Source: CAYYKD01 sp964471825
Lineage (GTDB): Bacteria; Spirochaetota; GWE2-31-10; CAYYKD01
NCBI GenBank assembly: GCA_964471825.1
Contig: CAYYKD010000001.1
Location: 124,001 to 188,000 of the forward strand
Length of the DNA: 64,000 nt
Direction of reading: 5' to 3'
Part shown: positions 16,762-24,913 of the stretch, piece after piece
Numbering within the stretch: position 1 is the first letter of the stretch
How the letters are laid out: every line of letters starts with the position of its first letter
The notes under the pieces: generated by a model
What the model saw: only the letters and a program-made list of their open reading frames with translations
Database searches by the model: none
What the model was told of the DNA's origin: nothing
Program-made: the position numbers and the translations under genes

Positions 16762-17517
16762 TTATAGGGGATTCTTAATCCTTGCAGTTATACCCAGACC
16801 AACAGTTAGACTCATAAATATATCATTCTCATATAAACCAAGACTTGGGTATTTCTGATAAATTATAATTGAGTTTAAAAAGGCACTACGATATTTTATG
16901 AAGTGAGTTAAATAGATCCAATTTGTTAATTTTATTCCTACTGCTGTTCCAACTTCAATGAATCCTGAAGAATACCACTGAATCAACATTGTTGTATGTT
17001 GAAAACCCGCACCGGTAAATAGCTTGACAAACCCATACTTCCACTCGTATTGTCCAAAAAACTCCAATCCCATATATAGCACAGTCCCCTCAATTGGTTG
17101 AGATCTGGGATGAATAATACAGCCACTTGAGATTAACACCTGGACACCAAAATACTTAATAATATATATAGATACAACCAGATCAAGAACAGGTGTATAT
17201 GGAATTGCTCCCTCATCTATTATATGTCTGTGAAATCGCCCCAGATAGGAGCCGAACCCGGCATCAACTGCAACATCTATTAAGTATTCAGGTCTAATGA
17301 ATGAACTCATTACCGGTTTACTTTTAACAGATTTTTTTTCCTTTTCCCTATCTTGATCTTTTTCATTTTCTTTTTTATCATTTTCTTTTTCAATATTATC
17401 CTTTTCTGTGCTTATCAGAGTTGTTTTTGAACCATCCTCTAAGTCTGCAGCTCCTGTTTTAATATTCGGGATAAATAGTAGAATAAAAAATATATACATT
17501 TTTAGTCTAAACTTCAT
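16762..17517 (-). CDS. Predicted outer-membrane protein with charged N-terminal linker
   Basis: The 251-residue protein has a signal peptide (MYIFFILLFIPNIKTGAA) followed by an unusual Lys/Glu/Asp-rich stretch of about 45 residues (DKKENEKDQDREKEKK and neighbours), then about 175 residues rich in aromatic and Gly positions with patterns such as FGQYEWKYGFVKLFTGAGF, typical of a small beta-barrel. It ends AGNs-like in a non-aromatic NPL. The family is not recognised. It is convergent with purF and lies about 210 bases downstream of the diguanylate cyclase on the same strand. Confidence 0.7.
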   Translation of the reverse strand: MKFRLKMYIFFILLFIPNIKTGAADLEDGSKTTLISTEKDNIEKENDKKENEKDQDREKEKKSVKSKPVMSSFIRPEYLIDVAVDAGFGSYLGRFHRHIIDEGAIPYTPVLDLVVSIYIIKYFGVQVLISSGCIIHPRSQPIEGTVLYMGLEFFGQYEWKYGFVKLFTGAGFQHTTMLIQWYSSGFIEVGTAVGIKLTNWIYLTHFIKYRSAFLNSIIIYQKYPSLGLYENDIFMSLTVGLGITARIKNPL

Positions 17518-17726
17518 TAATTAACCTCTTCCCTTCAGCTGGATTAAATACTAATTTTCTAATACACATTTGTAAGATTCTAAGATAAAATATACGGCAC
17601 ATCAAAAAACTTTAAATATGGGTTTTTTAAGACTAAAAAATATTCGTACCTATCGAGTTTTAATGTATTAAGACAGTTCTTATCCGGTCTCGATAAGACA
17701 ACGAATAAGCATACAATTGGATCTCT

Positions 17727-19604
17727 TTATGCTAAGGCATAGCGGTTCTTCCCTTCACTTTTAGCTCGATAAAGTGCATTATCAGCTCTCTTCATCAATT
17801 TCTCTATTGAGCAACCGGGTGTATACTCTGCTATTCCAATAGAACAGGTTAGCCTATTTTCTTGTTTAATTACTATCGGCCTCTCCAATATTTCTGAGAT
17901 TTCAAGTTGATATCCCTCAGACTTCGACAGATAATCAATAATTCTCTCTGCAACTATTATAGCAAATGATTTCTTTGTCTCAGGAAGAATAATAATAAAC
18001 TCATCTCCGCCAAACCTTGTTAGGATATCAACATTTCGCGTAGATCTTCTTAGAATATCGGAAAATTTCTGTAATACAGTATCACCAACACTATGCCCGA
18101 AGTTGTCATTATAGTATTTAAAATTATCAAGATCAATAAACATAATTGTCATTTCCTGATGCTTCTTATTAAGATACCTATCAACTCTTATCTGTTCAAC
18201 CTTTAATTTTTTTTCAAGCTCAACTCTATTGAAGAGGCCTGTCAACTGATCAGTGGCAGCGGCCTTTGCCAGTTCATTATTAATTCTTTCCAGCTCTGCA
18301 GTCCGCTCTTCTACCTTAAGCTCTAAGTTCGATTTCAACATCTCTAGTTGTTCACTTTTATTTGAAAACCTTATTGAAACTACAGATGCAATTCCAATTA
18401 CAAACAATGAAAACCCAAGTGCTGAAATATATGGGCCATTCAATTCCTTCATTATCATTCTAAAGATGACATCATAGCCAACACAAAAGAGGGCAATAAA
18501 AATATTCGAAAATATAAGAATTGCCTCGCTATTTCGCTTTCTTGCTGCGGTAATTATAACCACCAGGCAATATAGAATGTAAATAATGACAATGATTTGC
18601 ATCTGATTACGCACCTGGTAGAAAAGTCTATAGGATGGTATCAACGACATAAAAAAAAGATATCCAAATGAGAAAAGATTGAACCCTTTTCTAATATTCC
18701 TTATCGGGTCAACTTTAAGAAATTTACAAAGAAATACTGATAATGCTATCATACTTAACAGCTCTACTGCAAAGACAATTTTCTGGTATAAAATATAGCT
18801 TATATCAGGAACAAGAAAACCATATATATAAGAGATGAAGAAGTTAGATAGATATATAGAACCAAGAAAACAGAGAATGGCATAGTATAAATTCTCATCC
18901 TCCCTGGGCCTCTTCACATATATTAATAAATGATATAGGCCAAAAATCGCAAGTGTAAACGATACCATTAAATTTAATATTGAGTTAACAAGTGATTCAA
19001 ATCTATATATCCTGTCTGCTGTCATCCTGTCGGAAACAAATACAGCTCCCATTATATTTGACTCGGTATTTGCATAGATTTTTATGTGTATTGTATTTAT
19101 ATCATCGAATTTAAGAAGTACAGAAGGGATATCATACTTCCTGAGTTTATTCCACTCATTAAAGAATCTTGGAGGCATTCGCCCACCCTCGCCCACCATT
19201 ATTCCGTTAAAATAGGTCTGATCTGCAATCATAATTCTGCCAAGCACTAATGATAGTTCCCTGCTTCTGAATTCATCTCCAAGCCTAAACTCTTTTTGAA
19301 GAACAATAAACCCCTCATTCTTATTATCAAGAAAGTTTATCAATGAGACTTGATTTATATCTTCTTTTATCTGACGGAAATTTAACGATTTTATCTCTTC
19401 AATCGAAGTGTCTTGCTCACAGATTGCGTAACTCCAATCTGATCTAAGGTTGTTCGTATCCGGATAATCAAGAGAGTTTGATATAATAATTATAAAAAAA
19501 ATAATAAATACTATATATGATATGACACCGGAGACTGTATCGACCACTTTTATATCAGGAGAGATAAAAGAAACTCTCTTGTTAAGGAAGTCATTTATTT
19601 TCAT
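17727..19604 (-). CDS. 7TM-sensor diguanylate cyclase (GGDEF)
   Basis: The 625-residue protein makes cyclic di-GMP from two GTP in response to an extracytoplasmic or membrane signal. An N-terminal membrane helix (about 20-43) is followed by a roughly 160-residue extracytoplasmic region, then seven membrane segments (about 210-410), the layout of 7TMR-DISM sensors. A coiled coil (about 415-445, LKSNLELKVEERTAELERIN) leads to the GGDEF domain with FIDLDNFKYYND and the active-site RFGGDEF near residue 531. An RNVD inhibitory site lies five residues before GGDEF, so product inhibition is expected. The ATG follows AGGGGAGG. The gene lies 22 bases after the Cas2-like gene and may be co-transcribed with it. 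Confidence 0.92.
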   Translation of the reverse strand: MKINDFLNKRVSFISPDIKVVDTVSGVISYIVFIIFFIIIISNSLDYPDTNNLRSDWSYAICEQDTSIEEIKSLNFRQIKEDINQVSLINFLDNKNEGFIVLQKEFRLGDEFRSRELSLVLGRIMIADQTYFNGIMVGEGGRMPPRFFNEWNKLRKYDIPSVLLKFDDINTIHIKIYANTESNIMGAVFVSDRMTADRIYRFESLVNSILNLMVSFTLAIFGLYHLLIYVKRPREDENLYYAILCFLGSIYLSNFFISYIYGFLVPDISYILYQKIVFAVELLSMIALSVFLCKFLKVDPIRNIRKGFNLFSFGYLFFMSLIPSYRLFYQVRNQMQIIVIIYILYCLVVIITAARKRNSEAILIFSNIFIALFCVGYDVIFRMIMKELNGPYISALGFSLFVIGIASVVSIRFSNKSEQLEMLKSNLELKVEERTAELERINNELAKAAATDQLTGLFNRVELEKKLKVEQIRVDRYLNKKHQEMTIMFIDLDNFKYYNDNFGHSVGDTVLQKFSDILRRSTRNVDILTRFGGDEFIIILPETKKSFAIIVAERIIDYLSKSEGYQLEISEILERPIVIKQENRLTCSIGIAEYTPGCSIEKLMKRADNALYRAKSEGKNRYALA

Positions 19605-19626
19605 AACCCTCCCCTTAGATATTCAT

Positions 19627-19899
19627 CTATACAGAGATTGATAGTCTTTTCCATTTTTTTTCTTCTATATAGCTAATCTTAAAGCTGTTTTCAAGCGGAT
19701 ATTGATAAATTCGTAATTTATCATCCGAATCTAAAAACAAAGCAAGGTCTTTTTTTAATCCACCAAGCTGAGTCGGGAGAAAATCAAAACTTTCATAGTG
19801 AGTATCATGAATCTTCTTAAATCCATACTCGATTAGGGCCTGTTTAATTTGCAACTTAGAATCAGGGCTAACAACATCAAAACTTACTGATACAAACAC
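19627..19899 (-). CDS. Small Cas2-like ferredoxin-fold protein (orphan)
   Basis: Starting at the GTG at 19899, which follows a GGAG site eight bases upstream, the product has 90 residues, the usual Cas2 length; an ATG at 19947 would add 16 residues but lacks a ribosome binding site. The pattern VSVSFDVVSP, then IKQALIEYGFKKI, then DTHYESFDF, and finally LDSDDKLRIYQY, follows the Cas2/VapD order of strand-Asp, helix-YG, strand with an aromatic, and DxxxIY strand. No cas1, other cas genes or CRISPR repeats are in the window. The gene directly precedes the diguanylate cyclase. The assignment is from pattern only and could be wrong. Confidence 0.45.
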   Translation of the reverse strand: MFVSVSFDVVSPDSKLQIKQALIEYGFKKIHDTHYESFDFLPTQLGGLKKDLALFLDSDDKLRIYQYPLENSFKISYIEEKKWKRLSISV

Positions 19900-20086
19900 G
19901 GTTAACACTCCAACATATTTATTTTTAGAGACCTTAAAACTAAACACATTTCCAATTTCTAAATACCATCTATTTAGAATCTATACAAATATATTATATA
20001 ACTCTTTTTTGATTAAATAAAGAAAATTCTAAATTTTTAATTTTTTAATCGTACTATTAATTCTCATGTTTTTATGATTAATTATG

Positions 20087-20150
20087 GGGGACAACCTATG
20101 CTTGACTAATTACATATGAATTGATGCTATAACCAAACATAGGGTGTCCC
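20087..20150 (+). repeat. 64-bp palindromic element, copy B, in the gene-free stretch 19948-20261
   Basis: The element starts GGGGACAACCTATG and ends CATAGGGTGTCCC and matches copy A at 14616-14679 over its full length, best conserved at the ends and in the central TGAAT-x-GAT. It lies 111 bases before the small membrane protein gene, the same distance as copy A from its gene. Nothing else is recognised in the stretch, which is very AT-rich. Confidence 0.7.
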
Positions 20151-20261
20151 CACTGACTTACCTCCACCACAGCTCCACAATTTGTATTTATTTATATATT
20201 TATTAATACTGCACTTAAATATATTTATTATTAACCGATAATTTAATTAGGAGAGGGGAAA

Positions 20262-20507
20262 ATGAGATATTCAATTGTTTTTGCTGTTGTACTAGGTATT
20301 GTCGGTCTTATTGTAGGGTATTTTTTATTTGCTAAATTTGGAAATGGTTATATAGCTTTAGAAAGAATAGTTGGATTAAATGATTCTGGATTATTAAACA
20401 AAATTGGTAACTCTGCAATCGGCCTATCAAAGATAAGACTAAACATTCTTCTTTCAGGTGGAGTTGGTGCGGGTATTGGATTTGTTTTGGGTCTATTAAA
20501 AAGATAG
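20262..20507 (+). CDS. Small two-helix membrane protein
   Basis: The 81-residue product has two hydrophobic segments (about residues 4-25 and 60-78) with Gly-rich faces (GIVGLIVGYF and GGVGAGIGFVLG), joined by a mostly neutral loop. A strong AGGAGAGGGG site precedes the ATG and a hairpin with a T-run follows 28 bases after the stop, so this is a well-delimited gene. The family is not recognised. The Gly-zipper-like segments suggest self-association, but no function is proposed. Confidence 0.7.
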   Translation: MRYSIVFAVVLGIVGLIVGYFLFAKFGNGYIALERIVGLNDSGLLNKIGNSAIGLSKIRLNILLSGGVGAGIGFVLGLLKR

Positions 20508-20534
20508 TTTTAGATATCCTACTAAATATTAAAT

Positions 20535-20633
20535 GGGGCTGTCCATTAAGTCGAGAAATTTTTATTTGTACCGGTTAATTGCCGGCGTAAAACGAGTAAA
20601 AATCGTTTATAAACCGACTTAGTGGACAGCCCC
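20535..20633 (+). repeat. Long inverted repeat, MITE-like, possibly acting as terminator
   Basis: GGGGCTGTCCATTAAGTCG at 20535-20553 is complementary to 20615-20633 except for one G-T wobble. The 61 bases between contain two further hairpins, CCGG-TTAATTG-CCGG and AAACGA/TCGTTT. The right arm is followed by a seven-T run, so it can end the 20262 transcript. Terminal inverted repeats of nearly 20 bp are longer than a terminator needs and suggest a small non-autonomous mobile element. Confidence 0.65.
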
Positions 20634-20748
20634 TTTTTTTATTGGTTTACATTCATTTACATTGGCTAAAATCGGTTAACAATTAGACGATTGCAAAGCA
20701 TTCTAATTTTTGATCTTAATAATCAATGATGAGTCCACGAAGGCATCT

Positions 20749-21930
20749 CTATTCTAATGATATTTTTATATTATCTCGAATTCTACACGCCTTAGCAACA
20801 GCATCCTCTATTGTTTTACCAAGAGCAAGCCCAACACCTACTCGTCTTTTACCGCGAACTTCCGGTTTACCAAATATCCGCAATGCCGTATCGTCCTCTT
20901 TTAAAATTTCTGCCAGATTTGAGTAGGCCATTCTGTCTGAATTCCCTTCCGCTAATATTGCAGCACTCGCAGCAAATCCATATTGTCTAATTAATGGTAT
21001 TGGTAATCCTAGAATTGCCCTCAAATGCAGCTCAAATTCGGACATATTCTGTGAAATGAGAGTTACCATCCCGGTATCATGTGGTCTAGGCGAAAGTTCA
21101 CTAAATATTACCTCATCACCACAGATAAACAGTTCAACACCGAACAATCCATAACCGCCTATTCCATCTGTAATTGCTTTTGCAGTTCTCCTGGCCTTAT
21201 CTAGTAATTGGGGACTCATAACCTGAGGTTGCCATGATTCTCTATAGTCTCCATCCTCCTGCCTATGCCCAATCGGTTCACAGAAACTTGTACCAAATTT
21301 ATGTCTAATAGTTAAAAGTGTAATTTCATAATCAAACTTAATAAATTTCTCAATAATTACTTTGCCTGCTCCTGCTCGCCCACCCTCTTGTGCATAACTC
21401 CAGGATTTATCAATATCTGAAGCCTGCTTGATAATTGACTGCCCTTTTCCTGATGAACTCATTATTGGTTTTATTACACACGGAATTCCGATTTTTTTAA
21501 CTGCATCATCAAATTCTAATTTAGTCGATGCAAATAAAAAATCACCTGTTTTCACCCCTTCTAATGAAGACGCATATGTCCTGATTCTTTCTCTATTCAT
21601 TGTTAATAGCGTTGCATTTGCATTTGGTATTACTCTATAACCCTTGTTCTCAAGCTCAACTAGTTTTTCTGTTGCAATTGCCTCTATCTCCGGTACTATC
21701 AAGTCCGGCTTCTCACGAACTATTAATGCCTCTAGTGCATCCGGATCGAGCATATTAATAACAAATGATGCATGTGCAACCTGCATAGCAGGGGCATTCT
21801 CATACCTATCAACACCAACTACAAAAAGTCCCAATCTCTGAGCCTCAATCGCAACTTCCTTACCCAATTCTCCGCAACCAAGCAACATAAGTTTTGTCTT
21901 GTTTGTACCTGTAGCTGTTCCGATATTCAT
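20749..21930 (-). CDS. purT: Formate-dependent phosphoribosylglycinamide formyltransferase
   Basis: PurT converts GAR to formyl-GAR with formate and ATP, a folate-independent alternative to PurN in purine synthesis. The 393 residues match the usual length and the ATP-grasp layout: a Rossmann-like N-terminus (LMLLGCGELGKEVAIEAQRLG), a central ATP-binding domain with PIMSSSGKGQS, and SELSPRPHDTGMVTL, a hallmark of PurT/PurK. The ATG is preceded by AAAGGAT. It is the last gene of a minus-strand group behind plsC (20-base gap) and a lipoprotein gene. Presence of PurT suggests that formate is available to the cell. Confidence 0.97.
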   Translation of the reverse strand: MNIGTATGTNKTKLMLLGCGELGKEVAIEAQRLGLFVVGVDRYENAPAMQVAHASFVINMLDPDALEALIVREKPDLIVPEIEAIATEKLVELENKGYRVIPNANATLLTMNRERIRTYASSLEGVKTGDFLFASTKLEFDDAVKKIGIPCVIKPIMSSSGKGQSIIKQASDIDKSWSYAQEGGRAGAGKVIIEKFIKFDYEITLLTIRHKFGTSFCEPIGHRQEDGDYRESWQPQVMSPQLLDKARRTAKAITDGIGGYGLFGVELFICGDEVIFSELSPRPHDTGMVTLISQNMSEFELHLRAILGLPIPLIRQYGFAASAAILAEGNSDRMAYSNLAEILKEDDTALRIFGKPEVRGKRRVGVGLALGKTIEDAVAKACRIRDNIKISLE

Positions 21931-21950
21931 ATCATCTATCCTTTATCAAG

Positions 21951-22736
21951 TTATTTTGAAAAATGCTCTAATAAAATTTTATTGTGTGTTTCTTCAACTC
22001 TTTTCCAGCAAAAAGATGCAAACTCATCTGCACTGGCAAAGTCAGATGGTTTTACAGGCTCATTGAACTCTAACACAACCTTTCTAAAATATCTAAGATA
22101 TAATCGCTTAGGAGGGAGTATAGCTCTTGTCCCTTCTATAGCAGCAGGGACTACCGAGATGTTATTTTTATAACACATCTTTATTAACGCCGTATTCGGC
22201 TCAAGTAGATCTCCATCAACACTTCTTGTGCCCTCAGGAAAAAGACATATAGGATAACCCCTTTTTAATATTCCTATTACCTGTTTTATAATCTGAGTTC
22301 TTGAGGATGGGTTTTTTCGATCAAAGAATACAGCTCCGCCATAAACAGTAAGAATACCTATAAATGGTATTAGTGTTACCTCTTTTTTTGATACGCCCGG
22401 AGCACCTGATATTCCTACAAGAACAGGTATATCAACCCATGATTGATGGTTGCAGATCACTAATGCGGGCTTTTTTCTATCAAAGTTTTGCTTCCCTATT
22501 ACCCTTAGACGCATCAACAATGAAACCCTGTTTACAATAAATACCCATGGTCTAATAAATGTCCAATAGGATGCAGGAATTCTTTTGTAGTTTGGCAAAA
22601 ATATCAGCCAGCAAAAAAGAACAATATATACAAATGATGCCAGTGCTACTATTATCGTAGTAATAATTGTTAGTATATAATTTAGCAGAACAGAAATAAA
22701 ATTATAAACACCTCTTACCATTCGAAATCTCTCCAA
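21951..22736 (-). CDS. plsC: 1-acyl-sn-glycerol-3-phosphate acyltransferase
   Basis: The enzyme acylates lysophosphatidic acid to phosphatidic acid at the membrane. The 261 residues include an N-terminal membrane region (about 10-45), the catalytic block I NHQSWVD (about residue 94; HX4D) and block III FPEGTRS (about residue 165). The gene overlaps the upstream lipoprotein gene by 22 bases and is followed by purT, so the three are probably one transcript. A glycerolipid substrate is the family expectation; other lyso-acceptors are possible. Confidence 0.92.
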   Translation of the reverse strand: MERFRMVRGVYNFISVLLNYILTIITTIIVALASFVYIVLFCWLIFLPNYKRIPASYWTFIRPWVFIVNRVSLLMRLRVIGKQNFDRKKPALVICNHQSWVDIPVLVGISGAPGVSKKEVTLIPFIGILTVYGGAVFFDRKNPSSRTQIIKQVIGILKRGYPICLFPEGTRSVDGDLLEPNTALIKMCYKNNISVVPAAIEGTRAILPPKRLYLRYFRKVVLEFNEPVKPSDFASADEFASFCWKRVEETHNKILLEHFSK

Positions 22737-23344
22737 TAATTTTTTGTATCTATGAATGTAAATGCGCCTTTTAAAATTTCCTTGTTTGCCTTCTCAGTTG
22801 AATAACTCATTTCAAACTTATCACTAAAATATTCACTCTTGTTTGTTATTGCAAGGTTCATAGTATCAATAACAGTCATTCTGCCGGATTCAATATGGAT
22901 TACCTGTCTATCTTCAATATTATGTCTCAACTCATATATCTGCCCAAGATGACTTCTTGAAATAACAATACTATTTATATAATAAAAGCCCGGCTTAACA
23001 TTTAGAAAAAAATAGAGCCCCTTCTTTACCTCTGCAACTCTAACTTTACCGGACTCAACATCATAAAGTCTGAGATATATATAATTATCAATCTTACCTT
23101 GTTTAAATATCCTAAAATCCTTATCGAGGGTAATGTTTACTGTGCCTACAGCTCCTCCCACTTCACTCGATGATGGCTTTGATACTATCCTCGTTAATAT
23201 CTTACTTGATGATTCCGCTAATGACTTACATGACGGGATCATGATGAGAGATAAAAATAAAACTACTAATGTTAATTGTTTCAAAATTATAATCCTTATA
23301 TTCAAATTTTTTAGAAATTTAACATAAAAAACCTTAAAAATCAA
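22715..23344 (-). CDS. Predicted lipoprotein
   Basis: The 209-residue product carries a long n-region and a hydrophobic segment ending in the lipobox IMIPSC, with the lipidated Cys at residue 39. An internal start would give a more ordinary signal length. The mature part is mostly beta (YIYLRLYDVESGKVRVAEVKKGLYFFLNVKPGFYYIN region near residues 88-125), recalling DUF2846-type lipoproteins that display a small beta-sandwich, but this is tentative. Its end overlaps plsC. A 21-bp tandem duplication lies just upstream. Confidence 0.7.
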   Translation of the reverse strand: MIFKVFYVKFLKNLNIRIIILKQLTLVVLFLSLIMIPSCKSLAESSSKILTRIVSKPSSSEVGGAVGTVNITLDKDFRIFKQGKIDNYIYLRLYDVESGKVRVAEVKKGLYFFLNVKPGFYYINSIVISRSHLGQIYELRHNIEDRQVIHIESGRMTVIDTMNLAITNKSEYFSDKFEMSYSTEKANKEILKGAFTFIDTKNYWRDFEW

Positions 23345-23387
23345 CCTGAATAAAAAAATTGAAATTTTTTTTAATATTTTTTTTAAA

Positions 23388-23429
23388 TTTTCTATAGAGA
23401 TTTAAATATTTTCTATAGAGATTTAAATA
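23388..23429 (+). repeat. Exact 21-bp tandem duplication
   Basis: Two identical 21-bp units, each containing TCTATAGAGATTTAAATA, lie head to tail in the divergent intergenic region between the lipoprotein gene and the LysM-protein gene. Confidence 0.9.
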
Positions 23430-23433
23430 TTTA

Positions 23434-23462
23434 TTGATATTATTAAAAAAAAATCCGATAAT
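23434..23462 (+). promoter_or_regulatory. Probable promoter of the LysM-protein gene
   Basis: TTGATA (23434-23439) and GATAAT (23457-23462) are separated by 17 bases, 66 bases before the preferred GTG start. The site directly follows the 21-bp tandem duplication. Confidence 0.5.
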
Positions 23463-23528
23463 ACAATAAATGCTATATTGAGAACAGTGCATAGTACTGT
23501 TAAATTTAATTTCATATGGAGGAGAAAA

Positions 23529-24479
23529 GTGGATCTTCCTAAGAGTATCGGTATTAAGTTATTTGATGACACATTCGTCCCTGTGCTTAAATCGGACGAA
23601 CAAAAAAGCCGAAAATTATCCCTAACAACAATTGAGGATAACCAGACTAAGGCAGTGGTCTCTTTATATGAGGGATCTAGCGATAAATGTAAGAATAATA
23701 CATTTCTGGGAAAACTAGTTATTCCAATTAATAGAGATACCGGCAAGGGCGAACCTGCAATTGAGGTTCATCTAAGAAATGATGAAAGTGGTATTTTATT
23801 TGCAAAAGCATGGGATGCTGATAGTCATGAGGAATGCTCTATCGAGATAAAACACTCTGCTGGCTCTAAGAGGATTTATCCTGAGACGCTTAGTGATATT
23901 GAGATTGAAAATCTTAAGGGAACAGAAAATTACCATGAAGATAATTCTGAGTTTGAAGGATATAGTGATGACAGATCCTCAAATGACTTAAAGAAAAACA
24001 TTGTTATTCTTGTCGCTATCGTTGTAGTCATTGTTATCCTTGGATTCTTGAGTTTCCTTGGTGCATCTTTTATATATAAGAATTTTATTAAAGATAAATT
24101 AGGCAAGAAAACTGAAAAAGTTGTAGAGCCACCAAAGAGTAGTTCTTCTTCCAGTATTTCATCGTCTTTTAAATTATCTTCATCATCTTCATCTATCTCT
24201 AGTGTTTCAAGCTCTTCCAGTTCTTCAAAATCATCTGTCAGCTCAAAAGTTGCCGGTATTAAACAGATGGACGGAGCTAAACACTTTGTTCGAAAAGGTG
24301 ATAACCTTTGGAATATCTGTAAAAAGTATTATGGTGATGCGTGGTATTATCCATCACTATATCAAGCAAATCCATCATTGAAAAGCCCAAGACTAATTAA
24401 GGCAGGTACAACTCTCATTATACCTGACAAAACAAAGCTACGACGATGGGATCCAAAGAGAAATAAACTTGCAGATTAA
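23529..24479 (+). CDS. Hsp70 substrate-binding-like domain, membrane segment, Ser-rich linker, LysM domain
   Basis: The start is the GTG at 23529, which has GGAGGAG five bases upstream; an ATG at 23478 has none. The 316-residue product begins with about 105 residues that closely follow the beta-sandwich peptide-binding domain of DnaK: SIGIKLFDDTFVPVL, IEDNQTKAVVSLYEG, NNTFLGKL and IEVHLRNDESGILFAKAWD correspond to LGIET, AEDNQSAVTIHVLQGE, NKSLGQF and IEVTFDIDADGILHVSAKD. No ATPase domain is present. A charged stretch leads to one membrane helix (about 156-180), a Ser-rich linker (about 203-245) and a C-terminal LysM domain (about 251-305) that should bind peptidoglycan in the periplasm, leaving the Hsp70-like part in the cytoplasm. 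I know of no described protein with this architecture. Confidence 0.85.
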   Translation: MDLPKSIGIKLFDDTFVPVLKSDEQKSRKLSLTTIEDNQTKAVVSLYEGSSDKCKNNTFLGKLVIPINRDTGKGEPAIEVHLRNDESGILFAKAWDADSHEECSIEIKHSAGSKRIYPETLSDIEIENLKGTENYHEDNSEFEGYSDDRSSNDLKKNIVILVAIVVVIVILGFLSFLGASFIYKNFIKDKLGKKTEKVVEPPKSSSSSSISSSFKLSSSSSSISSVSSSSSSSKSSVSSKVAGIKQMDGAKHFVRKGDNLWNICKKYYGDAWYYPSLYQANPSLKSPRLIKAGTTLIIPDKTKLRRWDPKRNKLAD

Positions 24480-24490
24480 TTATCTATAAA

Positions 24491-24520
24491 AAAAGCTGTC
24501 TTTGATGGACAGCTTTTTTT
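24491..24520. terminator. Bidirectional intrinsic terminator
   Basis: AAAAGCTGTC (24491-24500) pairs with GACAGCTTTT (24508-24517) around a short loop, with A- and T-runs on either side. It separates the convergent LysM-protein and small lipoprotein genes. Confidence 0.85.
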
Positions 24521-24574
24521 ATACTAAAGTGTTTTTTACATATCTAACTTTATAAAAAAAATTGACTTTTTTAA

Positions 24575-24913
24575 CTAAGGCGTAATTCTTACAAGTATAT
24601 TAGCCATGTTTTCACCGGTTGATATAAGCCTTACAGTTACATTATCTTTTGTATAAATCTCATTATTCTTTACATATCCGAGTGAAATATACTTATCCTC
24701 AAGGAGTCTAGACGGAGTTTCTAATATAAAAACCCCGTTTATATACCCTGCAATATTGTTTTCGGCTTTAATTACCGCATTAGCAGGGATATCAGCTCCA
24801 TTCCACGATATGTATTTAATATTTCCATTCTTATTACCGCAACTATGCAGCATAATAAGAATGAAAAATAACAAACCGGTTCTCTTCATTTTAATTAACA
24901 CTTTAATTATCAT
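24575..24913 (-). CDS. Small lipoprotein coupled to the giant Ig-like gene
   Basis: The 112-residue product has a signal sequence ending in the lipobox IMLHSC (Cys at residue 25) and a mature part of about 87 residues with no recognised domain. Its ATG overlaps the stop of the upstream giant gene as ATGA, so translation is coupled; an internal ATG at 24889 would give a shorter n-region. It may be an accessory lipoprotein of the giant surface protein. Confidence 0.75.
   Translation of the reverse strand: MIIKVLIKMKRTGLLFFILIMLHSCGNKNGNIKYISWNGADIPANAVIKAENNIAGYINGVFILETPSRLLEDKYISLGYVKNNEIYTKDNVTVRLISTGENMANILVRITP

Noticed and set aside
17640..17726. Hairpin CTTATC/GATAAG behind the 7TM diguanylate cyclase as terminator
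   Set aside because: The stem is only six base pairs and no T-run follows on the minus strand.
21772..22173. 133-residue plus-strand reading frame across purT and plsC
   Set aside because: It is a shadow of two well-identified genes on the opposite strand.
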